Shown here: positions 34,442 to 42,943 of the stretch, piece by piece
Position numbering within the stretch: the stretch's first letter is position 1
Layout: each line of letters begins with the position of its first letter
Assembly: GCF_051380735.1 (NCBI RefSeq)
Contig: NZ_JBNYXQ010000009.1
Span: 139,490-203,489 of the forward strand
Direction: 5' to 3'
DNA length: 64,000 nt
DNA from: Janthinobacterium sp051380735
Lineage (GTDB): Bacteria > Pseudomonadota > Gammaproteobacteria > Burkholderiales > Burkholderiaceae_D
The notes under the pieces: model-generated
The model's database searches: none
Told to the model about the DNA's origin: nothing
What the model saw: the letters and a program-made list of their open reading frames with translations, nothing else
Translations under genes and position numbers: made by a program

Positions 34442-34715
34442 GAATCGTCTATGTGAAAAGGTGTGGGAGGGCGTATCGATCAGCCCTGCGTACACCGTGT
34501 TGCAAGGCCGGCGTCGCGCGAGGGCTCGCCACACGTAACGCGCTATTCTACTCCCGACCGCCAAAGTTATCCACAGGCACGAACGTTATTTTTGCGACTG
34601 GGGGCTGGCCGCAGGTGTGCACAAGTCGCGAGTTATCCTCTGTCACGTAGCGGCAATGCGGGCTTCGGGGCAGATGGCGGCTGCTGCAAAAATTACCAGC
34701 CGATCACGGCAATCC
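34442..34715. other. Candidate replication origin (oriC) upstream of dnaA
   Basis: This gene-free region lies between divergent dnaA and rpmH, exactly where gene polarity flips. It contains one perfect DnaA box TTATCCACA (34567-34575), a one-mismatch box on the other strand (TGTGCACAA, 34616-34624) and a weaker TTATCCTCT (34633-34641). AT-rich stretches lie to its right (34735-34790). Box number is low compared with E. coli oriC, so the exact extent is uncertain. Confidence 0.55.
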
Positions 34716-34745
34716 TTGACAGCGAGGGGGTATATGCTGAATAAT
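34716..34745 (+). promoter_or_regulatory. Sigma-70 promoter of rpmH with overlapping palindrome
   Basis: TTGACA (34716-34721) and AATAAT (34740-34745) are separated by 18 bases. The -10 element lies inside the palindrome CTGAAT-A-ATTCAG (34737-34749), a possible regulator site. The predicted transcript would have a leader of about 180 bases. Confidence 0.6.
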
Positions 34746-34876
34746 TCAGGGTTCCCCGCCCGTATTCCGTGTTTTTTCATTTGGAACGACAATATGGACT
34801 AAGCGTGGATTAAGCGGGCGATGAGATTGGCCCTTGTGCCCTGGCATAAGTGCGCGATTGTCATTGGCACCAAAAA

Positions 34877-34891
34877 CTGACGGGACGTCAG
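34877..34891 (+). promoter_or_regulatory. Small hairpin in the rpmH leader
   Basis: CTGACG-GGA-CGTCAG is a perfect 6-bp stem 39 bases upstream of the rpmH start, followed after a short gap by a T-rich stretch (34898-34918). It could be an attenuator or a translational control element. The T-tract is not immediately adjacent to the stem, so ordinary termination is doubtful. Confidence 0.4.
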
Positions 34892-34930
34892 ACCCGATTT
34901 TGCATTTTTTTTGTTTTTAGCGAGACCAAC

Positions 34931-35065
34931 ATGAAACGTACTTACCAACCTTCCGTCGTTCGCCGCAAGCGTACGCACGGCTTCCGCGCTCGTATGGCTA
35001 CCCGTGGTGGCCGTGATGTGCTCAACGCACGTCGCGCAAAGGGCCGCAAACGCCTGGCCGTCTAG
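34931..35065 (+). CDS. rpmH: 50S ribosomal protein L34
   Basis: The 44-residue, strongly basic protein MKRTYQPSVVRRKRTHGFRA... is L34 over its whole length, including the central GFRARMATRGGRDVLNARRAKG region. It is the first gene of the conserved rpmH-rnpA-yidD-yidC cluster to the right of the origin. The promoter at 34716-34745 is well placed to drive it. Confidence 0.98.
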   Translation: MKRTYQPSVVRRKRTHGFRARMATRGGRDVLNARRAKGRKRLAV

Positions 35066-35067
35066 GC

Positions 35068-35526
35068 TTGTCGTTGACAGCTGATCGCGTGGCTAGCTGT
35101 ACTGCAGTCGGCAATCAACGCGAAGGTTCACACGACTTCGCGCGCGTTCGGCGTATCGTTAAAACGGATGAATTTTCATCCGTTTTTCGTTTGCGCCCTT
35201 CGCAAAAAACAGCGCATTTTGTGCTGTATACCCGACACAATCTATTGCCGCATGCGCGGCTGGGCGTCGTTGTGGCCAAGCGTTTCGCGCCTCGCGCGGC
35301 GACCCGCAACACGATCAAGCGCGTCACGCGCGAGCTGTTTCGCAACAGTGCACTGCCCCCCATCGACTGTGTGGTGCGCCTGTCGCGCGCCGTCAACAGC
35401 AAGGATGGCCCGGCCACCACGGCCAGGCTGAAAGCCGAGCTGCGCGACGAACTGAGCCGCTTGTTCGCCGCGCAAGTGGCGGCACAGGCGCGCTCTGTTG
35501 CTGCGCCACCACCTGGTGCGCCATGA
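35068..35526 (+). CDS. rnpA: Ribonuclease P protein component
   Basis: RnpA is the protein subunit of RNase P, which matures the 5' ends of tRNAs. The family core is visible as FSSVF near the N-terminus, then ARLGVVVAKRFAPRAATRN and TIKRVTRELFR, the RNR-like RNA-binding signature. The start is uncertain: a TTG two bases after the rpmH stop is used (152 residues), while a TTG at 35074 or a GTG at 35089 is possible. The first 20 or so residues are not conserved in the family. The stop overlaps the yidD start by 4 bases. Confidence 0.93.
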   Translation: MSLTADRVASCTAVGNQREGSHDFARVRRIVKTDEFSSVFRLRPSQKTAHFVLYTRHNLLPHARLGVVVAKRFAPRAATRNTIKRVTRELFRNSALPPIDCVVRLSRAVNSKDGPATTARLKAELRDELSRLFAAQVAAQARSVAAPPPGAP

Positions 35527-35783
35527 AAACCCTGTTGCTGTTCCTGTTGCGAGCTTATCAATTGTTGATCAGCCCCATGCTGGGACAGAATTGCCGCTTC
35601 TATCCAAGTTGTTCGCATTACGCGATGGAAGCGTTGCGCGTGCACGGCGCCGCCAAAGGCAGCCTGCTCGCTGCCAGACGCGTATGCCGCTGCCACCCCT
35701 GGAATGAAGGGGGCGTCGATCCGGTGCCACCGGCCGACGGCAAAACATCTTCAACGACCGCTTGCGGTTGCAACCACTCCTGA
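35523..35783 (+). CDS. yidD: Membrane protein insertion efficiency factor YidD
   Basis: YidD is a small inner-membrane-associated protein that assists YidC-dependent insertion. The 86-residue product has an N-terminal amphipathic/hydrophobic segment (LLLFLLRAYQLLISPML), then CRFYPSCSHYAMEAL and RRVCRCHPWNEGGVDPVP, the hallmark of the family. It overlaps rnpA by the ATGA at 35523 and precedes yidC by 11 bases, so the three are translationally linked. Confidence 0.97.
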   Translation: MKTLLLFLLRAYQLLISPMLGQNCRFYPSCSHYAMEALRVHGAAKGSLLAARRVCRCHPWNEGGVDPVPPADGKTSSTTACGCNHS

Positions 35784-35794
35784 CCAATACCCTA

Positions 35795-37519
35795 ATGGAT
35801 ATCAATAAACGTACCATCCTGTGGATCGTGTTCTCCGTCTCGCTGGTCATCCTCTGGAACGAATGGATGATTTCGACGGGCCGCCCATCGATGTTCTCCG
35901 CCAATACCGCCCAGACCGTCAAGGCGCCGACCACTCCTGCACCGACCGCCTTGCCGGCCGCCGGTACGGCATCCTTGCCTGGCGTGAATGCCGATCCTGG
36001 CGCTTTCAAGAGCGAACGCATTACCATTACCACCGATGTCATCAAGGTCGATATCGACACATTGGGTGGCCAGGTCAAGCGTCTGGAATTGCTCAAGTTC
36101 AAGGGCGCGGGCAATCCTGGCTGGTTTGGCGGCTGCTTCGGCCTGTTCAAGGTCTGCCAGCCTGATGATGGCAAGCAGAACGAAGTGCTGTTCGACGAAG
36201 GCGTGAATCACACCTACCTGGCGCAAACCGGCCTGGTCGGCGGTCCTTTCCCGACCCACAACACCGGTTTCACGGTGCAGCCTGGCGTGCGTACGCTGAC
36301 TGACGGCAAGCAGATCCAGCTGGTAATGGAAGCGGTACAAGGCGGCGTCAAGCTGACCAAGACGTTCACGTTCAAGCGCGGCGACTATGTGATCGACGTG
36401 CGCCATGACGTGGCCAACGTCGGCACCGCGCCGGTCACGCCGCAGCTGTACATGCAACTGGTTCATGACGGCAACAAGCCGGTCGGCGACTCGTTCTTCA
36501 ACAGCAGCTACACCGGCCCGACCCTGTACACGCCGCAAGACAAGTACCAGAAGATGACGTTCGAGAAGATCGAAAAAGCGGCCATCGAAGATGAGAAAAA
36601 AGGCACGGACGCAGCCATGAAGGCCTTGCATCCGGTCAAGGCTGACGGCGGCTGGTTTGCTATCTCGCAACACTTCTTTGTCTCGGCATTCGTGCCGCCA
36701 GCGAACATTGCGCGCGATATTTTCACCAAGAAACTGTCCACCAACACCTATGCCATCGGCAACCTGCTGACCTTGCCATCGCTGGCGCCAGGCGCATCGG
36801 CCGCCATCGATGCCAGGCTGTACTCGGGCCCGCAGATCGCGCATCTGCTCGAACCAGTGTCGCCGGGCCTGGAACTGGTCAAGGATTATGGCTGGCTGAC
36901 GATTATCGCCAAGCCGATCTTCTGGGTGATGGAACAGATCCACAGCGTACTGGGCAATTGGGGCTGGACGATTATTGCCTTTACCATTCTGATCAAGCTG
37001 GCTTTCTTCCCCTTGTCGGCTGCCGGTTACCGCAGCATGGCCAAGATGAAACTGGTCACGCCAAAAATGACGGCGATTCGCGAGCGCTACAAAGGCGATC
37101 CGCAGAAGATGAACCAGGCCACGATGGAGCTGTACAAGACCGAGAAGATCAACCCGCTGGGCGGCTGCCTGCCGATTCTGATCCAGATGCCGGTGTTTAT
37201 CGCCCTGTACTGGGTGCTGAACGCGTCGGTGGAAATTCGCGGCGCGCCGTGGATCGGCTGGATCACCGACCTGGCCCAGCATGACCCATGGTGCATCTTG
37301 CCGGTGCTGTACGCGATTTCGATGTTCATCACCACCAAGCTGAACCCGGCGCCTGCCGATCCGATGCAAGCGAAGATGATGCTGTTCATGCCACTGGCGT
37401 TTTCGGTGATGTTCTTCTTCTTCCCGTCGGGCCTGGTGCTGTACTGGGTCGTCAACAACGTCCTGTCGATCGGCCAGCAATGGGTGATCACCAAGAAATA
37501 CGCGCCGTCTACTGTGTAA
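35795..37519 (+). CDS. yidC: Membrane protein insertase YidC
   Basis: YidC inserts and folds inner-membrane proteins alone or with SecYEG. The start at 35795 begins MDINKRTILWIVFSVSLVIL, a signal-anchor helix, and gives 574 residues, the long Gram-negative form. A large periplasmic beta-sandwich domain (about 55-350) is followed by five C-terminal helices, with KLAFFPLSAAGYRSMAKMK, NPLGGCLPILIQMPVFIALY and FPSGLVLYWVVNNVLSIGQQ clearly visible. It closes the rpmH cluster and has a terminator directly after it. Confidence 0.98.
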   Translation: MDINKRTILWIVFSVSLVILWNEWMISTGRPSMFSANTAQTVKAPTTPAPTALPAAGTASLPGVNADPGAFKSERITITTDVIKVDIDTLGGQVKRLELLKFKGAGNPGWFGGCFGLFKVCQPDDGKQNEVLFDEGVNHTYLAQTGLVGGPFPTHNTGFTVQPGVRTLTDGKQIQLVMEAVQGGVKLTKTFTFKRGDYVIDVRHDVANVGTAPVTPQLYMQLVHDGNKPVGDSFFNSSYTGPTLYTPQDKYQKMTFEKIEKAAIEDEKKGTDAAMKALHPVKADGGWFAISQHFFVSAFVPPANIARDIFTKKLSTNTYAIGNLLTLPSLAPGASAAIDARLYSGPQIAHLLEPVSPGLELVKDYGWLTIIAKPIFWVMEQIHSVLGNWGWTIIAFTILIKLAFFPLSAAGYRSMAKMKLVTPKMTAIRERYKGDPQKMNQATMELYKTEKINPLGGCLPILIQMPVFIALYWVLNASVEIRGAPWIGWITDLAQHDPWCILPVLYAISMFITTKLNPAPADPMQAKMMLFMPLAFSVMFFFFPSGLVLYWVVNNVLSIGQQWVITKKYAPSTV

Positions 37520-37536
37520 TACTGGTCAGCGCTTTG

Positions 37537-37563
37537 AAAGCCCGCTTGTGCGGGCTTTTTTTT
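37537..37563 (+). terminator. Rho-independent terminator after yidC
   Basis: AAGCCCGC-TTGT-GCGGGCTT is a perfect 8-bp stem with a tetraloop followed by a run of T. It separates the rpmH-yidC unit from mnmE, which starts 18 bases later. Confidence 0.9.
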
Positions 37564-37580
37564 AATCTACAATCAGCCCC

Positions 37581-38960
37581 ATGAAACTCGACTCTTCTCC
37601 TATCGCCGCCATTGCCACTGCCCCCGGACGCGGCGGCATCGGCGTGGTGCGTGCCTCCGGCAAGAACCTGGCGCCCTTGATGGCCGCGCTGTTCGGCGCG
37701 CAAGCGCTCAAGCCGCGCCACGCCACCTATGTGCCGTTTACCGAAGCCGATGGCGCAATCATCGACCAGGGCATCGCCATCCATTTCAAGGGCCCGCATT
37801 CGTACACCGGCGAAGACGTGCTGGAACTGCAGGGCCATGGCGGCCCGGTGGTGCTGCAGCTGTTGCTCGCGCGCGTGCTCGAAGCGGGCCGTGACAGCGG
37901 CTTGCGCCTGGCCGAGCCCGGCGAATTTACGCGTCGCGCCTTTTTGAATGACAAGCTGGACCTGGCGCAGGCCGAGGCCGTGGCCGACCTGATCGACGCG
38001 TCGACCGAAGCTGCCGCCAAGTCCGCCTCGCAATCGCTGTCGGGCGCGTTTTCAAACACCATCCACGCGCTGGTCGAGCAAGTGACCGGGCTGCGCATGC
38101 TGGTCGAAGCGACGCTCGATTTTCCGGAAGAAGAGATCGACTTCCTGGAAAAATCGAATGCCCGTGGCCAGTTGAAGGCCGTGATCGAAGCCTTGAATAA
38201 GGTATTTGCCCAGGCCGCGCAGGGTGCGCTGCTGCGCGAAGGCCTGAACGTGGTGCTGGCCGGCCAGCCGAACGTGGGCAAGTCATCGTTGCTGAATGCG
38301 CTGGCGGGCGCCGACGTGGCCATCGTCACGCCGATCGCCGGCACCACGCGCGATAAGGTCAGCGAAACCATCCAGATCGAGGGCATTCCACTCAATATCA
38401 TCGACACGGCCGGCATCCGCAGCGCCGGCGACACCATCGACGCCGTCGAGCGCATCGGCATCGAGCGCACCTGGGGCGAAATCGGCAAGGCCGACGTGAT
38501 CCTGCACCTGCTCGATGCCGACCACGGCCCGACCCTGGCTGACGAAACCATCGTCGCCGCCTTCCCCGAAGGCGTGCCGGTGGTGCGTGTGTGGAACAAG
38601 ATCGACCTGTCCGGCCACAAACCGAGCGTCGATGCATTGCCGGATGCAACCCATGTCTACCTGTCGGCGCACGAACATATCGGCATCGACCTGCTGCGCG
38701 CCGAGCTGCTGCGCATCGCTGGCTGGCAACAGACTGGCGAATCGCTGTACCTGGCACGCGAACGCCATCTGATCGCCCTCAAATCGGCCGGCAATCACCT
38801 CGATATCGCGGCCCAGCACGCAGCCCAGGACGACCAGTCGCTGGACCTGTTCGCCGAAGAACTCCGCCTGGCGCAGGTTCAACTGTCGAGCATCACGGGA
38901 GAATTCTCGCCCGACGATTTGCTGGGCGTGATTTTCAGCCGGTTTTGTATCGGCAAATAA
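37581..38960 (+). CDS. mnmE: tRNA uridine-5-carboxymethylaminomethyl(34) synthesis GTPase MnmE
   Basis: MnmE works with MnmG to modify the wobble uridine of several tRNAs. The 459-residue protein has an N-terminal formyl-THF-binding domain (APGRGGIGVVRASG, then FTEADGAIIDQG). A helical domain is split by the GTPase insert, which shows G1 GQPNVGKSSLLNAL, G2 TTRDK, G3 DTAGIR and G4 NKID. The C-terminus FCIGK carries the essential cysteine. It follows the yidC terminator, the usual place in beta- and gammaproteobacteria. Confidence 0.98.
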   Translation: MKLDSSPIAAIATAPGRGGIGVVRASGKNLAPLMAALFGAQALKPRHATYVPFTEADGAIIDQGIAIHFKGPHSYTGEDVLELQGHGGPVVLQLLLARVLEAGRDSGLRLAEPGEFTRRAFLNDKLDLAQAEAVADLIDASTEAAAKSASQSLSGAFSNTIHALVEQVTGLRMLVEATLDFPEEEIDFLEKSNARGQLKAVIEALNKVFAQAAQGALLREGLNVVLAGQPNVGKSSLLNALAGADVAIVTPIAGTTRDKVSETIQIEGIPLNIIDTAGIRSAGDTIDAVERIGIERTWGEIGKADVILHLLDADHGPTLADETIVAAFPEGVPVVRVWNKIDLSGHKPSVDALPDATHVYLSAHEHIGIDLLRAELLRIAGWQQTGESLYLARERHLIALKSAGNHLDIAAQHAAQDDQSLDLFAEELRLAQVQLSSITGEFSPDDLLGVIFSRFCIGK

Positions 38961-38969
38961 GGAGACTCG

Positions 38970-39272
38970 ATGAAACTGCTGTTCACTATGCTGCTTGGCC
39001 TGCCGTTGCTGGCCGGCGCGCAGGAAAAATTGCCGGCCGACGTGGCAAAGTATGTCGACAACGCCGATATGTGCGAGCATTTTGCCGGCGAGTCGGGTGA
39101 TAACGACAAGGCGCGCCAGCGCGAAGTCAATCAGGGGATCGATCAGTCATGCGGCCCGGCGCAGAAGCAGCTGAAGCGTTTGCGCGTGAAATACGCGAAG
39201 CAGCCGGCGATCAAAAAAGTCATCGACGCGCATGCTAATGATTCTGTCATGAGTTACCGGAAACAGGGCTAG
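38970..39272 (+). CDS. Small exported protein of unknown function
   Basis: The 100-residue product starts MKLLFTMLLGLPLLAGAQ, a signal peptide probably cleaved after GAQ or just before it, and is preceded by AAGGAGA, a strong ribosome site. The mature part is charged and helical, with two cysteines (ADMCEHFAGESGDND and DQSCGPAQ) spaced 27 residues apart. I do not recognise a named family. It lies 9 bases after mnmE and may be co-transcribed. Confidence 0.8.
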   Translation: MKLLFTMLLGLPLLAGAQEKLPADVAKYVDNADMCEHFAGESGDNDKARQREVNQGIDQSCGPAQKQLKRLRVKYAKQPAIKKVIDAHANDSVMSYRKQG

Positions 39273-39298
39273 CGTAACTGCCCGGTCCTTGAGGCGGT

Positions 39299-39928
39299 TC
39301 AGCGGCGCCGCAGCAGCGCTTCCAGTGCGCTTTCAAAATCGAACTCATGGGCGGCGGCCGCCACTTCCTGGTACACATGCACCCCCAGGCTGGCGGCCAG
39401 CAGGCTGGCCGAATTTTCCAGGATATCGATGGCGGCGCCTTCGCCCTCGCGCAAATGGCTGGCCAGGCGCGCCAGCAGCAGCTGGATGGCGGGGGCCGAT
39501 GGGTCCGGTGCCATGTCTTGCGCGGCCAGATGACTTTCTTCCGGTGTACCCAGCATCGTGCTGACGGCGCCCAGCAATCGATCTTGCGCCAGTTCCAGGT
39601 GGGCTATCTGCTGTGCCAGGCCGGGCGCCTGGGCCCGCAGGGCCATTTCCAGCGCGCTCGACAAGGCATGCACCTGCACCGCACCGATCATGCCGGCCGC
39701 GCCCTTCAAGGTATGCACGCGCAGGCGCGCGCCGGCATAGTCGCCGGCCGCAAACGCCGTGCTGACCTGGCGCGGCGTGGTGCCGTGGTCGTGCAGGAAG
39801 CGGCGCAGGATTTTCAGGTACAGCGGGCGGTCGCCCATGATGCGGCCCAGCCCGCTCTCCACATCGAGCACGCGCGAGCCTTGTGCCGTGGTGGCGCTTT
39901 TATCGTCGGTGGCGTCTGGTGTGATCAT
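39299..39928 (-). CDS. Hpt-domain phosphotransfer protein
   Basis: The 209-residue soluble protein has a clear Hpt domain at about 25-120, with the phospho-accepting His72 in RVHTLKGAAGMIGA. The preceding LGRIMGDRPLYLKILRRFL is the typical first helix of Hpt domains fused to or partnered with hybrid kinases. The second half (about 130-209) forms another helical segment resembling a degenerate Hpt without the histidine motif. No kinase or regulator lies nearby, so the partner is encoded elsewhere. The CAP-domain lipoprotein lies 10 bases upstream on the same strand. Confidence 0.87.
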   Translation of the reverse strand: MITPDATDDKSATTAQGSRVLDVESGLGRIMGDRPLYLKILRRFLHDHGTTPRQVSTAFAAGDYAGARLRVHTLKGAAGMIGAVQVHALSSALEMALRAQAPGLAQQIAHLELAQDRLLGAVSTMLGTPEESHLAAQDMAPDPSAPAIQLLLARLASHLREGEGAAIDILENSASLLAASLGVHVYQEVAAAAHEFDFESALEALLRRR

Positions 39929-39938
39929 GCCGCCAACG

Positions 39939-40907
39939 CTAGCGTGTGCTGAACGACCAGCTGCGCGTGACGGCTGTGCCGTTCACCCTGCCGTTGAAGC
40001 TGACGTCGTAGGTGGTGTTGGCCGCTAACGGCGCCAGCGGAATGATGGCGGCGGCGGACAAGGGGGTTTGCGGGTCTGTCGCGCGTTGCAGCAGCAGTAC
40101 CGGCAGGTCGCTGGCGGCGCCGCGCTGGCGCACGGTAAAGGTGGTAACACCCAGCACGTCGTTGATATTGGCGTGCACGCTGACGGGATAGCCGACGATA
40201 TCCTGGTTCGGCACCGGATCGGGTTCTTCGTTGTTGCTGGAAAAGCTGGTGGCCACCCGGGCCTGGTTGCTGACGGGGTAGGTGACGACTTGCCCTGCGG
40301 CCAGGCCAGGGCCATAGCCATTGTTGGCGGCAAAGTCGGCGGTGAAATACGCGTAGCCATTGTTGCCCGTGGCCGCGCCGGCACCGGCTTCCTTGAAGAT
40401 CGGTTCAAAGATGGCGAAGCGGTGATAAATGGCGGTGATCAATTCTTCGGCCAGGTAAAAGCCGGAGCTGCTGGTGGCGCCCGCGATCACTTCGCCATAC
40501 GCATAGGAATTCGAGTGGTTCAAGCTATAGCCGGCCTTGAGGTAGCGGTCGGCCAGGGTGGCGCCCGTAAAGCCGGGTTTGCCGGCGAGCTGGTCATGCG
40601 AGACCGTATTATTGGTTTTCAGGTAGTCGGAATGGCCTTGCGCTGCGGTATCGATCTGGCTGTTGCGCGCCAGGCTTGCCAGGCCGACCTGGGCGCGCCG
40701 GTAATTGATCCAATTGTAGCCATCGGTGGCGATATTGCCGGTCGTGGCGGGCGCGCCCGCCTCCTGCACCAGTTGCGGCGCGGGCGTGGCCGTCGAGGCT
40801 GCCGGCGTGCTGCTGCTATTGCTGCCGCCACCGCCGCAAGCGGCCAGCAGCGCCGCGATCAACAGGGCGGGAATCACGGATTTGCTATGCTGGAACGAGG
40901 CGATCAA
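39939..40907 (-). CDS. CAP-domain (SCP/YkwD-like) lipoprotein
   Basis: The 322-residue protein has a lipoprotein signal (LLIAALLAACGGGGSN) and a Ser/Pro/Thr-rich linker. A CAP domain follows at about 55-195, with NYRRAQVGLASLARNSQID, AAQGHSDYL, VSHDQ and YGEVIAG, the usual His/Glu positions of bacterial CAP proteins. The C-terminal about 110 residues look like a beta-sandwich (Ig-like) domain ending TRSWSFSTR. Bacterial CAP proteins are surface or periplasmic, with unknown roles in most cases. It is divergent to pssA across about 148 bases. Confidence 0.88.
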   Translation of the reverse strand: MIASFQHSKSVIPALLIAALLAACGGGGSNSSSTPAASTATPAPQLVQEAGAPATTGNIATDGYNWINYRRAQVGLASLARNSQIDTAAQGHSDYLKTNNTVSHDQLAGKPGFTGATLADRYLKAGYSLNHSNSYAYGEVIAGATSSSGFYLAEELITAIYHRFAIFEPIFKEAGAGAATGNNGYAYFTADFAANNGYGPGLAAGQVVTYPVSNQARVATSFSSNNEEPDPVPNQDIVGYPVSVHANINDVLGVTTFTVRQRGAASDLPVLLLQRATDPQTPLSAAAIIPLAPLAANTTYDVSFNGRVNGTAVTRSWSFSTR

Positions 40908-41055
40908 GCTGACTCCTGTTGAAAAGGGAACGGCTGCTTTGCTGCGGCGGCGCCTGTGCCATGATTTTAAGGTATTTCTGGTGCTTGCAGCACAATGAAA
41001 TTACTGCCGGGTGCGTCTGGCCGCCGCTAGGGTGTGCGGCCGCGAGCAGGGTAGA

Positions 41056-41913
41056 ATGGCTGCAATGCTTGTTTGCTATGCCACTGTTTTTTCACCGATT
41101 TTTTGGATTGCCCATAATTTGAACACCTTGCCCAAGTCGCGCCTGCAGCGCGCCAAGTACGCCCTGCCCAGTATGGTGACTCTGCTTTCGATAGCATGCG
41201 GTTTTGCCAGCATCGTCATTTCGGTCGATAACGCGGGCACCGGTGACCCGGCCGACTACCGGCTGGCCGCAGCGCTGCTGGTGCTGGCGGGCGTGTTCGA
41301 TGCGCTTGACGGCTATGTGGCGCGGCTGACCAACACCGGCTCGGACTTCGGCATGCAGCTCGATTCGATCGCCGACGTGATGAATTTCGGCTGCGCGCCG
41401 GCGGTGCTGCTGTATTGCTATGGTTTCGTGCAGATGGGCGTGCACGATCCGCTGCTGCTGCGCTTTGGCGGCATGGCCAGCTTCTTTTTCGTGGCCTGCG
41501 GCGCCATGCGCCTGGCGCGCTTCAATGTGAACGTCGGCAAGACCGACCCCATGTATTTTGTCGGCATGCCTATCACTGCCGGCGCCGCTTGCGTGGCGGC
41601 CGTGGTGGTGGCCTGGCCGGCCCCGATCGACAGCCAGTTGCACAGTTATCTGCTGATGCTGTTGCTGGTCGGCGTGGGCAGTCTGATGGTGTCGACGCTG
41701 CGTTTCCCCAGCTCGAAGCAAAAGAAAAGCCTGGCGCTGCTGCTGGTGGTGGCAGTCGCGGTTGGCATGCTGGTATGGCTGAAGACCAGTTTCTTTGCCT
41801 TCTTCTTTGCCGTGTATATCGCCGTCACCCTGGCGCTGAACCTGGCCTGGCACCTGGGCTGGCGCGGGATCGCCATGCCGCAGGTGTTCAACGACCCCGA
41901 CGAAATCGATTAA
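41056..41913 (+). CDS. pssA: CDP-diacylglycerol-serine O-phosphatidyltransferase
   Basis: PssA makes phosphatidylserine from CDP-diacylglycerol and serine, the first committed step to phosphatidylethanolamine. This is the membrane (type II, CDP-alcohol phosphotransferase) enzyme. The signature DGx2ARx8Gx3Dx3D is complete, running from FDALDGYVAR through DFGMQLDSIAD. About eight helices follow. The start is uncertain among ATG codons at 41056 and 41065 and a GTG at 41011; 41056 with CAGGG upstream is used, giving 285 residues. The last 4 bases overlap the stop of the convergent aldo/keto reductase. Confidence 0.93.
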   Translation: MAAMLVCYATVFSPIFWIAHNLNTLPKSRLQRAKYALPSMVTLLSIACGFASIVISVDNAGTGDPADYRLAAALLVLAGVFDALDGYVARLTNTGSDFGMQLDSIADVMNFGCAPAVLLYCYGFVQMGVHDPLLLRFGGMASFFFVACGAMRLARFNVNVGKTDPMYFVGMPITAGAACVAAVVVAWPAPIDSQLHSYLLMLLLVGVGSLMVSTLRFPSSKQKKSLALLLVVAVAVGMLVWLKTSFFAFFFAVYIAVTLALNLAWHLGWRGIAMPQVFNDPDEID

Positions 41914-42836
41914 GCCACTTCGTGGCCGCGTGCCGCGCGCAGGATGGCAAACCAGTCGCTGCGGCTGAGTGTGAACTGCGTGCCTTCCACTGCCACGCCC
42001 ACCGCCTCAATGCGGCCGGTGCCGGTCAGCGGCAGCGGTTTGCACGGCACTTGCATGATCCAGGCGAACACCACGCTGGCAAACGGGCGCTGCAGTTCGT
42101 CGGCGATCTGCTTGATCACATTGCGCAAGTTTTCCACGTTCGCGTCGCCGCCCTGGAACAGCCGCCCGCCGGCCAGCGGTGACCATGCCATCGGCGCCAC
42201 GCCGAGGTCTTGCAGCCCATCAAAGGTTTCATCGAATATCGGTGTGGTGTGCAGCGGCGAGAATTCGACCTGATTGGTGGCCAGCGCAAAGCGCCGGTGC
42301 AACGATTCAAACTGATGGCGGCTGAAATTCGACACGCCGAAATGCAGTACCTTGCCCTCCTTTTTCAATGCGGTGAACGCGCCGGCGATTTCGTCGAAAT
42401 CCATCAGCGGATCGGGGCGGTGGATCAGCAGCAGGTCGAGCCGGTCGGTGCGCAGCTGGCGCAACGATTGCTCTACCGAGCCGGTGATATGGGCCGCACT
42501 GGTGTCATAGTGCTGGATCGCATGGCCAGGGCGGTGCGGCGAGAGCAGCTTGATGCCGCATTTGCTGACCAGTTCCATCTTGTCGCGCAAGCCCGGCTGC
42601 AAGGCCAGTGCTTCGCCGAACAGCCCTTCGGCGCTGTAGTCGCCATAAATATCGGCATGGTCGAAACTGGTCACGCCCAGCGCCATGCACTGCTCGATAA
42701 AGGCCAGGCGCTGCTGCGCCGTCATGTTCCATTCGCCGATGCGCCACATGCCGGCGACGATGCGCGACAGTTCGGGGCCTTGCGGCGAAAGACGGCTGCG
42801 CGGGGCTTGCAGGCTGGCGGGGAAAACATGGTTCAT
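41910..42836 (-). CDS. Aldo/keto reductase, YdhF-like
   Basis: This is an NADPH-dependent oxidoreductase of the AKR fold with 308 residues. The tetrad is visible as Asp and Tyr in SFDHADIYGDY, Lys in LVSKCGIK and His in LLIHRPDP. The order and the wording LVSKCGIKL with GVSNFSRHQF point to the YdhF (AKR11-like) group, whose physiological substrate is unknown. The start at 42836 is preceded by AGAAAG and is the family start; an open frame continues 207 codons upstream over the dac gene and is rejected. It is downstream of the dac terminator. Confidence 0.9.
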   Translation of the reverse strand: MNHVFPASLQAPRSRLSPQGPELSRIVAGMWRIGEWNMTAQQRLAFIEQCMALGVTSFDHADIYGDYSAEGLFGEALALQPGLRDKMELVSKCGIKLLSPHRPGHAIQHYDTSAAHITGSVEQSLRQLRTDRLDLLLIHRPDPLMDFDEIAGAFTALKKEGKVLHFGVSNFSRHQFESLHRRFALATNQVEFSPLHTTPIFDETFDGLQDLGVAPMAWSPLAGGRLFQGGDANVENLRNVIKQIADELQRPFASVVFAWIMQVPCKPLPLTGTGRIEAVGVAVEGTQFTLSRSDWFAILRAARGHEVA

Positions 42837-42896
42837 CGAGTGGCTTTCTGATGGTGGCTGCGAGGTGATCGAAGCGATTATATCCTTGCTCCAGGC

Positions 42897-42925
42897 AAAA
42901 AAAAGCCCGCATCGCTGCGGGCTTT
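42897..42925 (-). terminator. Rho-independent terminator of the DD-carboxypeptidase gene
   Basis: On the minus strand AAAGCCCGC-AGCGAT-GCGGGCTTT forms a strong stem followed by further T, 18 bases beyond the stop codon. Confidence 0.9.
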
Positions 42926-42943
42926 GTCTTGCCATTTTGACTG

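Noticed and set aside
32972..34456. 494-codon open frame antisense to dnaA
   Set aside because: It is a compositional mirror of dnaA and has no domain or ribosome site.
35792..37480. 562-codon open frame antisense to yidC
   Set aside because: A mirror frame; yidC on the plus strand is certain.
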